A stretch of DNA of 64,000 nucleotides from DATMNR01 sp963702765 (lineage in GTDB: Bacteria > Chloroflexota > Ktedonobacteria > Ktedonobacterales > Ktedonobacteraceae), in assembly GCA_963702765.1 (NCBI GenBank), contig CAVPEB010000021.1:1-64000 (forward strand), in the 5' to 3' direction. The notes below the pieces were generated by a model that worked only from the letters and a program-made list of their open reading frames with translations, was not told the DNA's origin and made no database searches. Numbering within the stretch: the stretch's first letter is position 1; each line of letters begins with the position of its first letter. The translations under genes were made by a program, and so were the position numbers. Shown here piece by piece: positions 38,841-47,770 of the stretch.

Positions 38841-40148
38841 ATGCAGGAATTCAAGTTGCCAGATCTTGGCGAAGGGATGCAAGAAGCGGAAGTCGTGGAG
38901 TGGCTTGTCAAAGCAGGCGATACGCTGAAGCTTGATCAGACCATGTTGAAAGTCGAAACAGATAAGGCGATCGTCGAAATACCTTCTCCTGTTGCCGGGC
39001 GCGTGGCAGAAATTCGCGTCCAGGATGGGCAGGTAGCTAAAGTTGGTGATGTGTTGATTGTCTTTGAGAGCACAACTTCTGCGAATGGAGGAAGTTCAAC
39101 TCCCCCCAAGAGCTTCACGTCTGCATCAGCGACTATTCAATCAGCAAGCATGCCCTCTTCAACTCCTGTATCTCAGACCCCGGCTACAAAGCAGCGTGTT
39201 CTTGCTGCCCCTGCTGTACGCAAACTGGCTTTCGAACTGGAGGTAGATCTTGAGAAGGTGACTCCTTCTCTTGCCAATGGTCGTGTTTCTATCGAGGACG
39301 TGCGAGCTTACGTCGAGCATAAAACAGATTCATCTTTACCTTCTGCATCTTCGTCGGTATTGGTCGAAGATACAGAAGCTGAACATCCTGCTTCTCAAGC
39401 TCCAACTACTCTCATTCGTAAGATTGATCATCCTGTGGCACCAGTTCAAGATGAACGCCAGCCTTTGAAGGGCTTGCGCAAACGAATTGCCGAGCACATG
39501 GAGCGTTCCTGGCGTACTATTCCACATGCGACTGCTTTCGATGAAGTTGATGGAGGCGCTCTTGCTACATTACGTGAAGCTCTCAAGCCTACAGCGGAAA
39601 AACGTGGCATGCGCCTGACGTATATCCCCTTGCTGATCAAACTTTTGATTCCGTTGCTCAAAGAGTTTCCCATATTCAATGCAAGCCTGGATGAAGAGAA
39701 CAGCGAGATTATCTATCATCGCTCATATCATATTGGTGTGGCAACCGCCTCACCGGAGGGATTGCTTGTACCTGTCATGCGTAATGCTGATCACCTTACT
39801 TTGATGGAAATAGCTGGCAATCTTGAGCATTTAATTGAAGGAGCCAAAAAGCGCACTCTTTCACTATCTGAACTGAGTGGCAGCACTTTCACGCTGAACA
39901 ATGTTGGAAGCTTTGGAGGAAGTACCGGTACGCCTATCATCAATTACCCTGAAGTTGCGATTCTCGCGGTAGGTAGACTGCAAGATAAAGCAATCGTGCA
40001 ACAAGGTACGGTTATTGTGCGGCCGATGATGCCACTGGCACTCTCCTTCGATCATCGACTCATCGATGGGGCCATGGCTGGTGCATTCCTGGCCCGCTTC
40101 AAAGAACTTGTAGAAAATCCACAGCAGTTGATGCTAGACATGGTTTAG
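38841..40148 (+). CDS. pdhC: Dihydrolipoamide acetyltransferase (E2)
   Basis: 435 aa. Domains in order: one lipoyl domain with lipoylated Lys42 (VETDKAIVEIPSP), a Ser/Thr/Pro linker, a peripheral subunit-binding domain (about 120-160, VLAAPAVRKLAFELEVDLEK), a second linker, and the catalytic domain with FDHRLIDG (His405, Asp409). It forms the core of the complex, taking acyl groups from E1 to CoA. The ATG at 38841 with GGAG 7 nt upstream is preferred over TTG at 38835. Follows pdhB by 16 nt and precedes lpd by 14 nt. Confidence 0.94.
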   Translation: MQEFKLPDLGEGMQEAEVVEWLVKAGDTLKLDQTMLKVETDKAIVEIPSPVAGRVAEIRVQDGQVAKVGDVLIVFESTTSANGGSSTPPKSFTSASATIQSASMPSSTPVSQTPATKQRVLAAPAVRKLAFELEVDLEKVTPSLANGRVSIEDVRAYVEHKTDSSLPSASSSVLVEDTEAEHPASQAPTTLIRKIDHPVAPVQDERQPLKGLRKRIAEHMERSWRTIPHATAFDEVDGGALATLREALKPTAEKRGMRLTYIPLLIKLLIPLLKEFPIFNASLDEENSEIIYHRSYHIGVATASPEGLLVPVMRNADHLTLMEIAGNLEHLIEGAKKRTLSLSELSGSTFTLNNVGSFGGSTGTPIINYPEVAILAVGRLQDKAIVQQGTVIVRPMMPLALSFDHRLIDGAMAGAFLARFKELVENPQQLMLDMV

Positions 40149-40162
40149 AAAGAATAGCAGGT

Positions 40163-41527
40163 ATGGTAGTTGGAGATGTGACAACAGCAGTTGATGTACT
40201 CGTACTTGGCGCTGGCCCTGGCGGTTATGTTGCCGCTATTCGTGCTGCTCAGCTTGGACGGCATATAACTCTGATTGACCACGGTTTGCCTGGCGGTACC
40301 TGTCTTCATCAAGGATGCATTCCACTCAAGGCACTGCTCTCTGCAAGCGAGAGGTATCAACAAACCCGCTCGGAAGAACTTACTTCAATGGGTATTCATG
40401 TCGAAGCAGTGGCGTTTGACTGGGCTTCCATGCAGGTATGGAAACAGGGAATTGTTGATCGGCTAGCAGATGGAGTAAGACGCTTAATTGCTGGCAATCA
40501 CATCGAGTATGTGTATGGTACTGGCTGGTTCATCAATGCACAGGAAGTGCGAGTTGAAGGTGAGCATGGATCTCTCCGTTTTAAATTTGAACATTGCATT
40601 ATAGCTACTGGGGCCGACGCTGCTCCTCTCCCCGGTTTCTCTTTCGATGGCAATCACGTCTTGACGCCCGAACAGGCTTTGATGGTATCGGAACTTCCTG
40701 AAACCTTGAGTGTCGTAGGCGATGACTATATCGCTCTGGAACTGGCTACACTCTTTGCTCGCCTTGGCGTAAAGGTGAAACTTCTTTCTCCAGGAGAGCA
40801 ATTGCTGTCGGGCGTTGATCCTTCCGCAATGCGACTTGTTCAGGCGGGATTGCGTAAATTGGGTATCCAGACAAATACTGGAGCAGTGCTTGATAGCATT
40901 GATGAACGACCAGTCGTAATTTCGAGGGGTGTTTGTCCTCGTACATCCGATTTGCATCTGGACTCTGTAGGTTTAGAGATGAGCGCCAATGGTGGCATCA
41001 AGGTGAACTCGATGCAACAGAGCAGTGTATCACACATATTCGCGATTGGAGATTGTACAGGAGGACGTGCCCTGGCAAGCATCGCTATGAAGCAAGCAAA
41101 AGTAGCTGCTGAAGTGCTGTCTGGACAGCGTGTCCAATTCGATCCACTCGTTATGCCGCTTGTCGTCCATACCACACCCGAACTGGCTACCATTGGATAT
41201 ACGGCAGAAGAGGCTTCCAAAGCAGGCTATAGCATTGTAACGGGCAGATTTCCTCTCGCTGCAAATGGCCGTGCTTTGACATTAGGAAGCGATAACGGCG
41301 TTGCCATGCTTGTCGCCAATGCCGATGATGGAGCATTATTAGGCGCTACACTGGTAGGACCTCGTGCCGGTGACTTGATTGAACAGGCTGTCCTGGCAAT
41401 TGAAATGGGCGCAACATTAACCGATCTTTCAGAAATCCTCTATGCTCACCCTGGCTTAAGCGAGACCGTACTCGAAGCAGCAGAGGGAGCTTTGGGCAAG
41501 GCGGTACATATGCTTGCAAAAGGGTGA
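40163..41527 (+). CDS. lpdA: Dihydrolipoyl dehydrogenase (E3)
   Basis: 454 aa flavoprotein disulfide reductase. FAD fold VLVLGAGPGGYVAAIRAAQ, redox disulfide GGTCLHQGCIP (Cys47, Cys52), NAD region (ETLSVVGDDYIALELATLFA; the usual Gly-x-Gly-x-x-Gly is eroded to VGDDYI), second FAD segment IFAIGDCTGG and the catalytic pair YAHPGLSE (His429, Glu434). The altered NAD-binding glycines are worth noting. It reoxidises E2 lipoate. Last gene of the operon, followed by a strong terminator. Confidence 0.92.
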   Translation: MVVGDVTTAVDVLVLGAGPGGYVAAIRAAQLGRHITLIDHGLPGGTCLHQGCIPLKALLSASERYQQTRSEELTSMGIHVEAVAFDWASMQVWKQGIVDRLADGVRRLIAGNHIEYVYGTGWFINAQEVRVEGEHGSLRFKFEHCIIATGADAAPLPGFSFDGNHVLTPEQALMVSELPETLSVVGDDYIALELATLFARLGVKVKLLSPGEQLLSGVDPSAMRLVQAGLRKLGIQTNTGAVLDSIDERPVVISRGVCPRTSDLHLDSVGLEMSANGGIKVNSMQQSSVSHIFAIGDCTGGRALASIAMKQAKVAAEVLSGQRVQFDPLVMPLVVHTTPELATIGYTAEEASKAGYSIVTGRFPLAANGRALTLGSDNGVAMLVANADDGALLGATLVGPRAGDLIEQAVLAIEMGATLTDLSEILYAHPGLSETVLEAAEGALGKAVHMLAKG

Positions 41528-41585
41528 TCTTGTCCTTTTCACTTATATATGGATAGCTCTACTATGTAACGAAAATACCGCTCAC

Positions 41586-41613
41586 ATACCGCTCAAAATG
41601 AGCGGTATTTTTT
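41586..41613 (+). terminator. Terminator of the pdh operon
   Basis: ATACCGCTCA / TGAGCGGTAT stem with a 3-nt loop followed by six T's. A second copy of ATACCGCTCA (41575-41584) sits directly upstream and could pair instead, giving alternative folds. Confidence 0.9.
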
Positions 41614-41727
41614 CTGCGCAAAACCTGGTTTATAGTTTTGCATCTAATAATTGACGTTACTTCTTGAGCTACATGGAAGAAATTTTGCTCTACTTATTGC
41701 AGGTAGTTATTGAGCAGGTTTCTATAG

Positions 41728-41943
41728 CTACTCTTTTAGAAAGTAGTCACTGACTGCCCTGGCAACTTCTCGTGGGGCTGTTCTTTCGATCCCGAAGTGG
41801 TCGAGTTTTGCAAACTCCTTCGTCTCGGAGTGGGGGAGTATCGTGGCAAGTCGTTCCATTGCCAGATTGACCGCTATGCTGTCGCTTTTTCCTCCATAGA
41901 TGAGCAAGACGCCTGCAGGTATTTCAACGAAAAGTATACACAC
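41728..41943 (-). pseudogene. Alpha/beta hydrolase C-terminal fragment
   Basis: About 65 codons resembling the end of an alpha/beta hydrolase: IPAGVLLIYGGKSDSIAV (strand with the acid-loop Asp), then ILPHSETKEFAKLDHFGIER with the catalytic His region, and REVARAVSDYFLKE. Nothing upstream supplies the nucleophile half. The preceding DNA belongs to the PPOX gene end, so the 5' part has been deleted. Confidence 0.6.
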
Positions 41944-41982
41944 CCCTCAACACAACTCTGTATACGGTGGGCCGTATCAGGT

Positions 41983-42402
41983 TCAGACAGAGATGGGTTC
42001 GATAGCAATGTAGACGGCACCTGTTTTCGCCTTACGTTGGAGCATGCGTCGAGCATTTCTAATGAAGTGATAAAGACTGCGCATGACCCCATATTTCTTT
42101 GCCAGGGCCGCTGAAGCCTCTGTACTCTCCTCAGACTCCGTCAGAATACGAGCGATACCCTCGTACACCGAGCCGGTGATTTTGCCGCTGTAGGTACACG
42201 GAGCGAGTGTGACTCGCGCGGTATGGCCAAGACGTTTGAGCTTGCCTGCGTCCGAATGTGTTTCGACATAGATAATGCCGAGCCTGATCGCGAACCACAC
42301 CGGAGTCGTCACGGCTTGCCCTGTTTTGCGAAACGTTGTCAAAGCGATACATTGCTCTTTTCTCAGATCAGGAAAAGTTGCTTTCTCAAGAGTTATTGAC
42401 AT
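41983..42402 (-). CDS. PPOX-class F420/FMN-dependent protein
   Basis: 139 aa split-barrel flavoprotein of the pyridoxamine 5'-phosphate oxidase superfamily, close in pattern to the F420-dependent Rv2061-like group: EQCIALTTFRKTGQAVTTPV, GIIYVETHSDAGKLKRLGHT and RVTLAPCTYSGKITG. It probably reduces a small substrate with F420 or FMN. Its start overlaps the end of the upstream E2-like gene by 17 nt, so they are translationally coupled. A second putative F420 enzyme (LLM type, 43801) is close by. Confidence 0.85.
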   Translation of the reverse strand: MSITLEKATFPDLRKEQCIALTTFRKTGQAVTTPVWFAIRLGIIYVETHSDAGKLKRLGHTARVTLAPCTYSGKITGSVYEGIARILTESEESTEASAALAKKYGVMRSLYHFIRNARRMLQRKAKTGAVYIAIEPISV

Positions 42403-43231
42403 AATTCACCTCCTGTGAGAGTGGTGCCTGCCCCGGCTCGATTGTGGAATCGAAAAGACCATAGCTACTCTCAATCAGTTCTTTTAACCGCTCTGTAAAG
42501 CGTACTGCCGGAGCGCCATCGATAATATCGTGATCAAAACTTATTGTCAGATTTAGATAGTCACGTGTAACTATCTGCCCATCCACAACTGTCGGCTTCT
42601 CACCAATGCCGCCCACCGTCATCATGAGTGTTGGGAGTGCTGGAGGGATGCCCCAACCTGCACCTTTCCCAAACATGCCTACTGCTGTGATGCCCACCGT
42701 CCCCACGTACTTCTTCCACACCTGTGGATCCCTTTTCCCGATCCAGGAGAAGGCCCAGAAGAAAGGTCGAAAGAGAAAGTCCGGCAAGAACTGAAGCCAC
42801 GTCAAGACTTTTTCTACGTCCTCCGTCTGGGCTGCCCTGATCTCATGATGAAGCTCGCGAACGGTCTTGTGATTGGCTGTTCTGATAGTGTAGGGAATGA
42901 TTTGTTTCTGTCCAGCTACGTTACGTTCAATCAGGGTATACACGTCCACATCCTCAAAGAGTACGAGGTTCTTGCTGCCTTTGCGAAGTGCCTGCACGGC
43001 TTTGTTCTCGTCCACGGCTTTAGCCAGGCAGGCGATGAGGAACGCCGTGAACGACAGGGGCTCTCCGGTTTTCGCTTTGTGGTCCCGCAGGAATGCGCGC
43101 GCCATGGTCACATCGACTTCGATCAAGCCATGCATCATGGGCGTGTGTTGGGCGGAACGAAACGCGGCCGCAAACCACCGCCGTATCTTCGGATTTGAGG
43201 CTACCTTGTAATCAATGTGCTGCTGTTTCAT
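42386..43231 (-). CDS. Stand-alone 2-oxoacid dehydrogenase E2 catalytic-domain protein without lipoyl domain
   Basis: 281 aa matching only the CAT-like acyltransferase fold: RRWFAAAFRSAQHTPMMHG, LSFTAFLIACLAKAVDENKA and the C-terminal active-site equivalent ISFDHDIIDGAPAVRF. The catalytic His is kept but the motif is HDxxDG instead of HRxxDG. There is no lipoyl or subunit-binding domain, so it cannot work as a normal E2. Similar orphan proteins occur in Actinobacteria and Chloroflexi with unknown function; they may transfer acyl groups between other carriers. Coupled to the F420-type gene. Confidence 0.82.
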   Translation of the reverse strand: MKQQHIDYKVASNPKIRRWFAAAFRSAQHTPMMHGLIEVDVTMARAFLRDHKAKTGEPLSFTAFLIACLAKAVDENKAVQALRKGSKNLVLFEDVDVYTLIERNVAGQKQIIPYTIRTANHKTVRELHHEIRAAQTEDVEKVLTWLQFLPDFLFRPFFWAFSWIGKRDPQVWKKYVGTVGITAVGMFGKGAGWGIPPALPTLMMTVGGIGEKPTVVDGQIVTRDYLNLTISFDHDIIDGAPAVRFTERLKELIESSYGLFDSTIEPGQAPLSQEVNYVNNS

Positions 43232-43464
43232 GCTCTCCTCCTTACGATGGGACAGGTCGTTCCTCCTCCGATCCGCACCTCATCGTGCCCATAAGTATCT
43301 GAAACCGACCTTCCCAGTATGGAGTGTAATGCATGAACATTACGAAAACATCACAGAAGTGAACCTCCTGCTCACAGAGCCATCACGGGTAAGCAATGGG
43401 AGACTTCTATCAATTTGCTATCGCTTGTTTCATTCTTGGTGTGAAGTCAATTCGCACACATTGA

Positions 43465-43677
43465 TGGCGCATCTACGGCATCTATAGCCTCATCTTCGTC
43501 CTTCCTCTGGTGTTCTTTTCATTTGGAACGATTGCGTATCTGATCAATCAGAACTCTTTTAGGAACGTCAATTCTCCAGGTAGCGGGACAATGAATCGGA
43601 TTGGACTGCCGATAGGTCTTCTTGCCTGGTATGTAATCAGCGCACGGCTCGCATTGTATCGTGCAAACCCGAGGTAG
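43465..43677 (+). pseudogene. Membrane protein C-terminal fragment
   Basis: A 70-codon frame that opens right after a stop and has no early start codon: IYGIYSLIFVLPLVFFSFG, then IGLPIGLLAWYVISARLALY. It encodes two hydrophobic segments like the end of a small membrane protein. The rest of the 43232-43800 gap shows no gene. Confidence 0.35.
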
Positions 43678-43800
43678 ATTGAGTTATCAAATGGCTTGGA
43701 GAAGGAGCGTTCGGGTCTAGCCGTGGAATCATAACGACAGATATCAGGAATAAGGTGCTATACTTTCAAAGAGATATTCTGACGAGAGGAGGGCATACTT

Positions 43801-44652
43801 ATGCAATTTGCGATCAACACGCCAAACTTTGGCAGCTTCGGTGACGCGCGCATTCTGGCGCAATTAGCCCACGAGGCGGAGGATGCAGGATGGGACGGCT
43901 TCTTTGTGTGGGATCACATTGGAGGAAGTCATGAGCAGGCTCAACCGATGGCCGATCCGTGGATAGCACTAACAGCGATGGCGATGGTTACCAACCGCAT
44001 CAAACTCGGTCCCATGGTCATACCACTGCCACGGCGCCGACCCTGGAAACTGGCCAGAGAGAGTGTGACCCTCGATCGCCTCTCGCGGGGTCGGCTTATC
44101 CTGGGCATGGGGATCGGAAGTGATAGCTTCTTCAAAGAATACAGTACCTATGGCGAATCTCAGGACGATAAATTACATGGCGCTATGTTGGACGAGGGAC
44201 TGGACGTACTCGTTCGTCTCTGGTCAGGGGTGAGTGTAAACTACTCCGGACAGCATTACCAACTCAACGATGCGCTTTTCCTTCCAACGCCGCTCCAACG
44301 ACCGCGCATCCCTATCTGGATAGCGGGTTTCTGGCCTGTGAAGAAGCCTTTTCGGCGAGCTGCACAATGGGATGGCGTCTGCCCTCTCAAGCAGGTAAAT
44401 GAATTGATGCAGCCACATGATATCCAGGAGATGCTGACCTATATGCGACAGTTTCGCACGAGCGGCGACCCATTTGATGTGTTGGCAACAGGCAATACCA
44501 GTGGAAGAGAGCGCCAAAGGGACCTCGAAATGATCATGCCATACGTCGAGGCAGGTGCCACCTGGTGGCAGGAGAGCTTTGCTGGCAGCGATGCGGAGGA
44601 GCTAAAAGCTGTACGCACGCGCATCCAGCAAGGCCCACCCAGGCTCAAATAG
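43801..44652 (+). CDS. LLM-class flavin/F420-dependent oxidoreductase
   Basis: 283 aa luciferase-like monooxygenase fold: LAQLAHEAEDAGWDGFFVWD, IALTAMAMVTNRIKLGPMVI, RPWKLARESVTLDRLSRGRL and ILGMGIGSDSFF. The group uses F420 or FMN; the substrate is not predictable. A clear ribosome site (GAGGAGGGC) precedes the ATG. It faces away from the E2/PPOX pair across a decayed gap, and an ISL3 element begins 20 nt past its stop, which may have removed downstream partners. Confidence 0.88.
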   Translation: MQFAINTPNFGSFGDARILAQLAHEAEDAGWDGFFVWDHIGGSHEQAQPMADPWIALTAMAMVTNRIKLGPMVIPLPRRRPWKLARESVTLDRLSRGRLILGMGIGSDSFFKEYSTYGESQDDKLHGAMLDEGLDVLVRLWSGVSVNYSGQHYQLNDALFLPTPLQRPRIPIWIAGFWPVKKPFRRAAQWDGVCPLKQVNELMQPHDIQEMLTYMRQFRTSGDPFDVLATGNTSGRERQRDLEMIMPYVEAGATWWQESFAGSDAEELKAVRTRIQQGPPRLK

Positions 44653-44671
44653 TAGCAGACAGGGTGTTCCT

Positions 44672-46069
44672 GGTTCTCCATCCTTGCGGGGGAAACTGAG
44701 TAAAAATAAGGCAGGAGGAAAAGAACAGAGGGTTTGTGCTTCGTTAGACGAGGGTTCGAAAACCAATCAAGCCGGGGAGGACACCCCTTGTCAAGTCAGC
44801 ATACCACAGGAGAAGCAGCCAATAACGAAGCCATACTGGTGCCATGAGACCTCGACGGGTTGCATAGTGTGAGCCAGCACTGGCTCGCCAATGGGACGAT
44901 GAGAGTGGAGGGCATGGCAACAACGACCCAGGCCACCTGCCCTCATTGTCACAAGCAGTGCGTCAAAATTCATGAGACGCGACCCAGAAAGAAACGAGAT
45001 TGTGCCTTGCGAGAGCATCCCGTCGAGTTGATCATACTGAACCGCCGCTTGCGCTGTTTGCAGTGTCGCAAAGCCGGGACGCGAACCTGAGACGGCGTGT
45101 GGCTGGCGCAGAAAGACGACTGCCCGTTTGCGCGAGGAGATCGGCGAGCTGGGCTGTACCCAGCCTCTTTCGCATGTCGCCACTGCCACTGGAGTCGGTC
45201 CCCGCTTCGTGCAGGAGTGTTTCCACACGGTGGCACTCCAGAAACTCAACGGAAAAGGACTGAACCTGGATGAGCTGCAGCCGCTCGACACTCCGGCGTT
45301 TCTCGGCATTGCTGAGGATGCACGCCGCACAGGACACCACTATGATACGATCCTTTGCGATCTGGTCGCTCGTCAGGTGTTGGAAGTGAGGGCTGGACGT
45401 AAACAAGAAGAAGTCATGACGCTGCTCGAACGGCTCCGTACGCCTGATGCGGTCAAAGCGGTGCGTATGGATATGCGTGCGTCGTATCGCCCGGCGGTTC
45501 AACTCTGCTTGCCTCATGCTCACATTGTCGTCGATCACTTTCATGTGATACAGCATGTGATGAAAGGGTTCAAGAAAGTGCTGCAAAGCTGGGCGCACAA
45601 GAAAGAAGGGAAACCGTTGCTGGAAGGCAAACCGTTTCTGTTTCTGCGGGCACATGAAGACCTCACAGAAGAGCAGGCACAAGATCGCACCCGCATTGGC
45701 GAACAGCTTCCCGTCCTGGAGATGGCATGGCAGCTCACAGAAGAGCTACGGACCTGGTATGCAACGTCTACGGTCACCACTGCCGAAACGCTCCTGGATG
45801 CCTGGATTGCGAGAGTCCAAACGCTTGGGCTTGAGCCTTTGCGCAAAACTCTCTCTGCCTGTAAAAACTGGCGACATGAAATCCTCGCCTGTTTCCAGTT
45901 TTTGCCCATGCGTCTTTCCAATGGCTTTGTGGAAGGCAAGAACAACCGCACCAAAGCCATCATGCGCCAAGGCTATGGCTAGCGCAATCGCTCCCATCTG
46001 CGATTGCGCATTTTACTGGGCAATGTCGCATGAACGTTTCACCACTTTCCCCCGCAAGGATGGAGAACC
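44672..46069 (+). mobile_element. ISL3-family insertion element, inactive
   Basis: 1.4 kb bounded by 27-bp terminal inverted repeats with one mismatch: 44672-44698 begins GGTTCTCCATCCTTGCGGGG and 46043-46069 is its complement. The flanking 8-mers do not match, so no target duplication is kept. It contains one damaged transposase gene. Confidence 0.85.
44914..46033 (+). pseudogene. ISL3 transposase with frameshift and nonsense codon
   Basis: N-terminal zinc-finger region (TCPHCHKQCVKIHE, LRCLQCRK), then a frame change near 45078 after which EPETACGWRRKTTARLREEI continues. Catalytic-domain landmarks follow: AVRMDMRASYRPAVQLCLPH, IVVDHFHVIQHVMKGFKKV and LSNGFVEGKNNRTKAIMRQG. A TAG at 45980-45982 replaces the Tyr of GYGYRNRSHLR, and the frame then runs to the natural end GNVA at 46033. 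Two independent lesions mark it as dead. Confidence 0.85.
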
Positions 46070-46148
46070 ATATCGAATTCATTTTCTGCACTGAATGCCC
46101 TCATGAGCATACATGTTTTCCTTCCTAACCTTTGTTCTCTCGAAGCTC

Positions 46149-46200
46149 TTGACTTATTTATATCTGTATGATATATATCTAATAGATATATATCATACAG
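46149..46200 (+). promoter_or_regulatory. padR promoter with a 17-bp palindromic operator
   Basis: TTGACT (46149-46154), 17-nt spacer, TATATA (46172-46177). CTGTATGATATATATCT (46164-46180) and its exact complement (46184-46200) form a perfect 17+3+17 palindrome covering the -10, the start site and the beginning of the ribosome site. AT-rich dyads with ATGTAT/ATGATA ends are typical PadR targets, so autorepression is likely. Confidence 0.8.
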
Positions 46201-46213
46201 GAGTTACAAAGCT

Positions 46214-46777
46214 ATGGCTAAAGAAAACAAAAGCAAATATGCTTTACTTGGCATACTCAGTATGTGCCCGGGCTCTGGTTATGACATCAAGAAGTTCATG
46301 GAACAGAGTACCAGTAACTTTTGGAGTGAGAGTTACGGGCAAATATACCCTATTTTGAAACAGTTAGTAGAAGTAGGTCTGGCTACAAGTCATACTGAGA
46401 AACAAGAAGGCAGGCCAGAACGCTACGTATACACGTTGACTGACAAAGGGTTTGAAGAACTGCGAAGATGGCTCACTGAGCCAATCGAGCATACGGTTGA
46501 GCGCAATGAACTGTTACTCAAATTATTGTTTGGCAAGCAGAATAGTATTACCGATAACATTGAGCATGTCAAGCAATTTTGCACATTGCAGGAGCAGCTT
46601 CTGCAAAAGTATCGGGGCATAGAAGCGTATTTGAACGCGAACTGTGCCGATGATGCGGAACAAATTTATTCATTAATCACTTTAAGATATGGCATTTTCA
46701 GGTGTCAGGCCCTCTTGACCTGGTGTGAAGAGACTATTGACAAGTTGAGTATATTCGCAGAAAAAAAGAAGCAATAA
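46214..46777 (+). CDS. PadR-family transcriptional regulator
   Basis: 187 aa. Winged HTH at about 8-80 (YALLGILSMCPGSGYDIKKF, YGQIYPILKQLVEVGLATSH, GRPERYVYTLTDKG), then a C-terminal helical dimerisation/effector domain (Vir-like) to the end. PadR proteins repress detoxification or transport genes until a phenolic or drug-like ligand binds. GGAG lies 11 nt before the ATG, at the edge of the operator. The next gene (54 nt on) encodes a DUF4188 protein, the usual PadR-controlled partner here. Confidence 0.9.
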   Translation: MAKENKSKYALLGILSMCPGSGYDIKKFMEQSTSNFWSESYGQIYPILKQLVEVGLATSHTEKQEGRPERYVYTLTDKGFEELRRWLTEPIEHTVERNELLLKLLFGKQNSITDNIEHVKQFCTLQEQLLQKYRGIEAYLNANCADDAEQIYSLITLRYGIFRCQALLTWCEETIDKLSIFAEKKKQ

Positions 46778-46831
46778 AGCGGTAATGTAACGCTACAACA
46801 CGTTGCACGTTTCTGAAAGGAGCTATTCATC

Positions 46832-47335
46832 GTGGCTAAAGTGATACCCGGAAGATATACAGCGCAGGCCGATGAACCATTCGTTGTATTCATGATTGGC
46901 ATGCGCATCAACAAATTCTTTGCCTTTCGCAAATGGATCCCTGTTGCCATGGCTATGGGGCCGATGTTACGCACATTATACCAGCATCCTGAAAAAGGCT
47001 TTCTGGGGGCAGAAACTTTCTTGAATTTGCGAGGACCTGTGCTCATTCAGTATTGGCGATCATTCGAGGATCTAGAAAAGTTTGCCAGGGATAAGTCTGA
47101 TCCGCATTTAAGCGCATGGAGGCAATTCAATAAAGCAATTGGTTCAGATGGTAGTGTAGGTATCTGGCACGAGACCTATCTGGTCGAGCCAGGCAAGTAT
47201 GAGGCTGTCTATGGCAATATGCCTGTTTTTGGATTAGCTTCCGCAACCAATCATGTACCAGCTGTTGGTCGTCGCGAGACTGCACGCCGTAGGCTCGGCG
47301 GGGAGAATGAGCCAGCGGTTACATTACCAACATAG
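46832..47335 (+). CDS. DUF4188 family monooxygenase-like protein
   Basis: 167 aa: VIPGRYTAQADEPFVVFMIG, MRINKFFAFRKWIPVAMAMG, LIQYWRSFEDLEKFARDKSD and IWHETYLVEPGKYEAVYGNM match the DUF4188/fenhexamid-hydrolysing-like dimeric barrel family, a group related to heme-degrading and small monooxygenases. GTG start with AAAGGAG about 10 nt before. Co-transcribed with padR, so probably the induced effector of that regulator. Reaction unknown. Confidence 0.8.
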   Translation: MAKVIPGRYTAQADEPFVVFMIGMRINKFFAFRKWIPVAMAMGPMLRTLYQHPEKGFLGAETFLNLRGPVLIQYWRSFEDLEKFARDKSDPHLSAWRQFNKAIGSDGSVGIWHETYLVEPGKYEAVYGNMPVFGLASATNHVPAVGRRETARRRLGGENEPAVTLPT

Positions 47336-47440
47336 CCTGTCATGAACCGCAATTTGGAAATTGCAACCTCCACGTTTTGCATTCGTAGCTATGTAAGTAA
47401 TGATTGTTGCGCACAGAAAAAACGTGAGGAGCGAACCATC

Positions 47441-47755
47441 ATGTCACAGCAGATGAATTATGAAGAAGGAATTGGCGAACGCCAATCTGCCCCTTATCAA
47501 GGCTACCAGGCAGGGTATCAAGATCCTTTCATTGCATCATCAGGGCAGAAAATTTCAGCGCGAGATTTTGGTAGGGGAGCGAGTGCCGGTCAACGACTCG
47601 CGCTGGCGATTGTTTCAATAGTGATGCTGGTGGGGGCAACCACTATAATCTTCGGAGATGCGAGCATTATTGTTACGCCCTTTCTGATACTTGCATTTGG
47701 TATGATCTGCCTCACCATTATTGCCGTGAATGCAATATTTAACATTACACGTTGA
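47441..47755 (+). CDS. Small two-span membrane protein
   Basis: 104 aa, start at 47441 chosen because GAGGAG lies 10 nt before it. The N-terminal ~50 residues are polar with Gln/Tyr/Gly repeats (YQGYQAGYQDPF); two membrane spans follow (LALAIVSIVMLVGATTIIF and PFLILAFGMICLTIIAVNAI). No family recognised. Convergent with vapC, 15 nt apart. Confidence 0.65.
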   Translation: MSQQMNYEEGIGERQSAPYQGYQAGYQDPFIASSGQKISARDFGRGASAGQRLALAIVSIVMLVGATTIIFGDASIIVTPFLILAFGMICLTIIAVNAIFNITR

Positions 47756-47770
47756 GAAGCAACAAGATCA

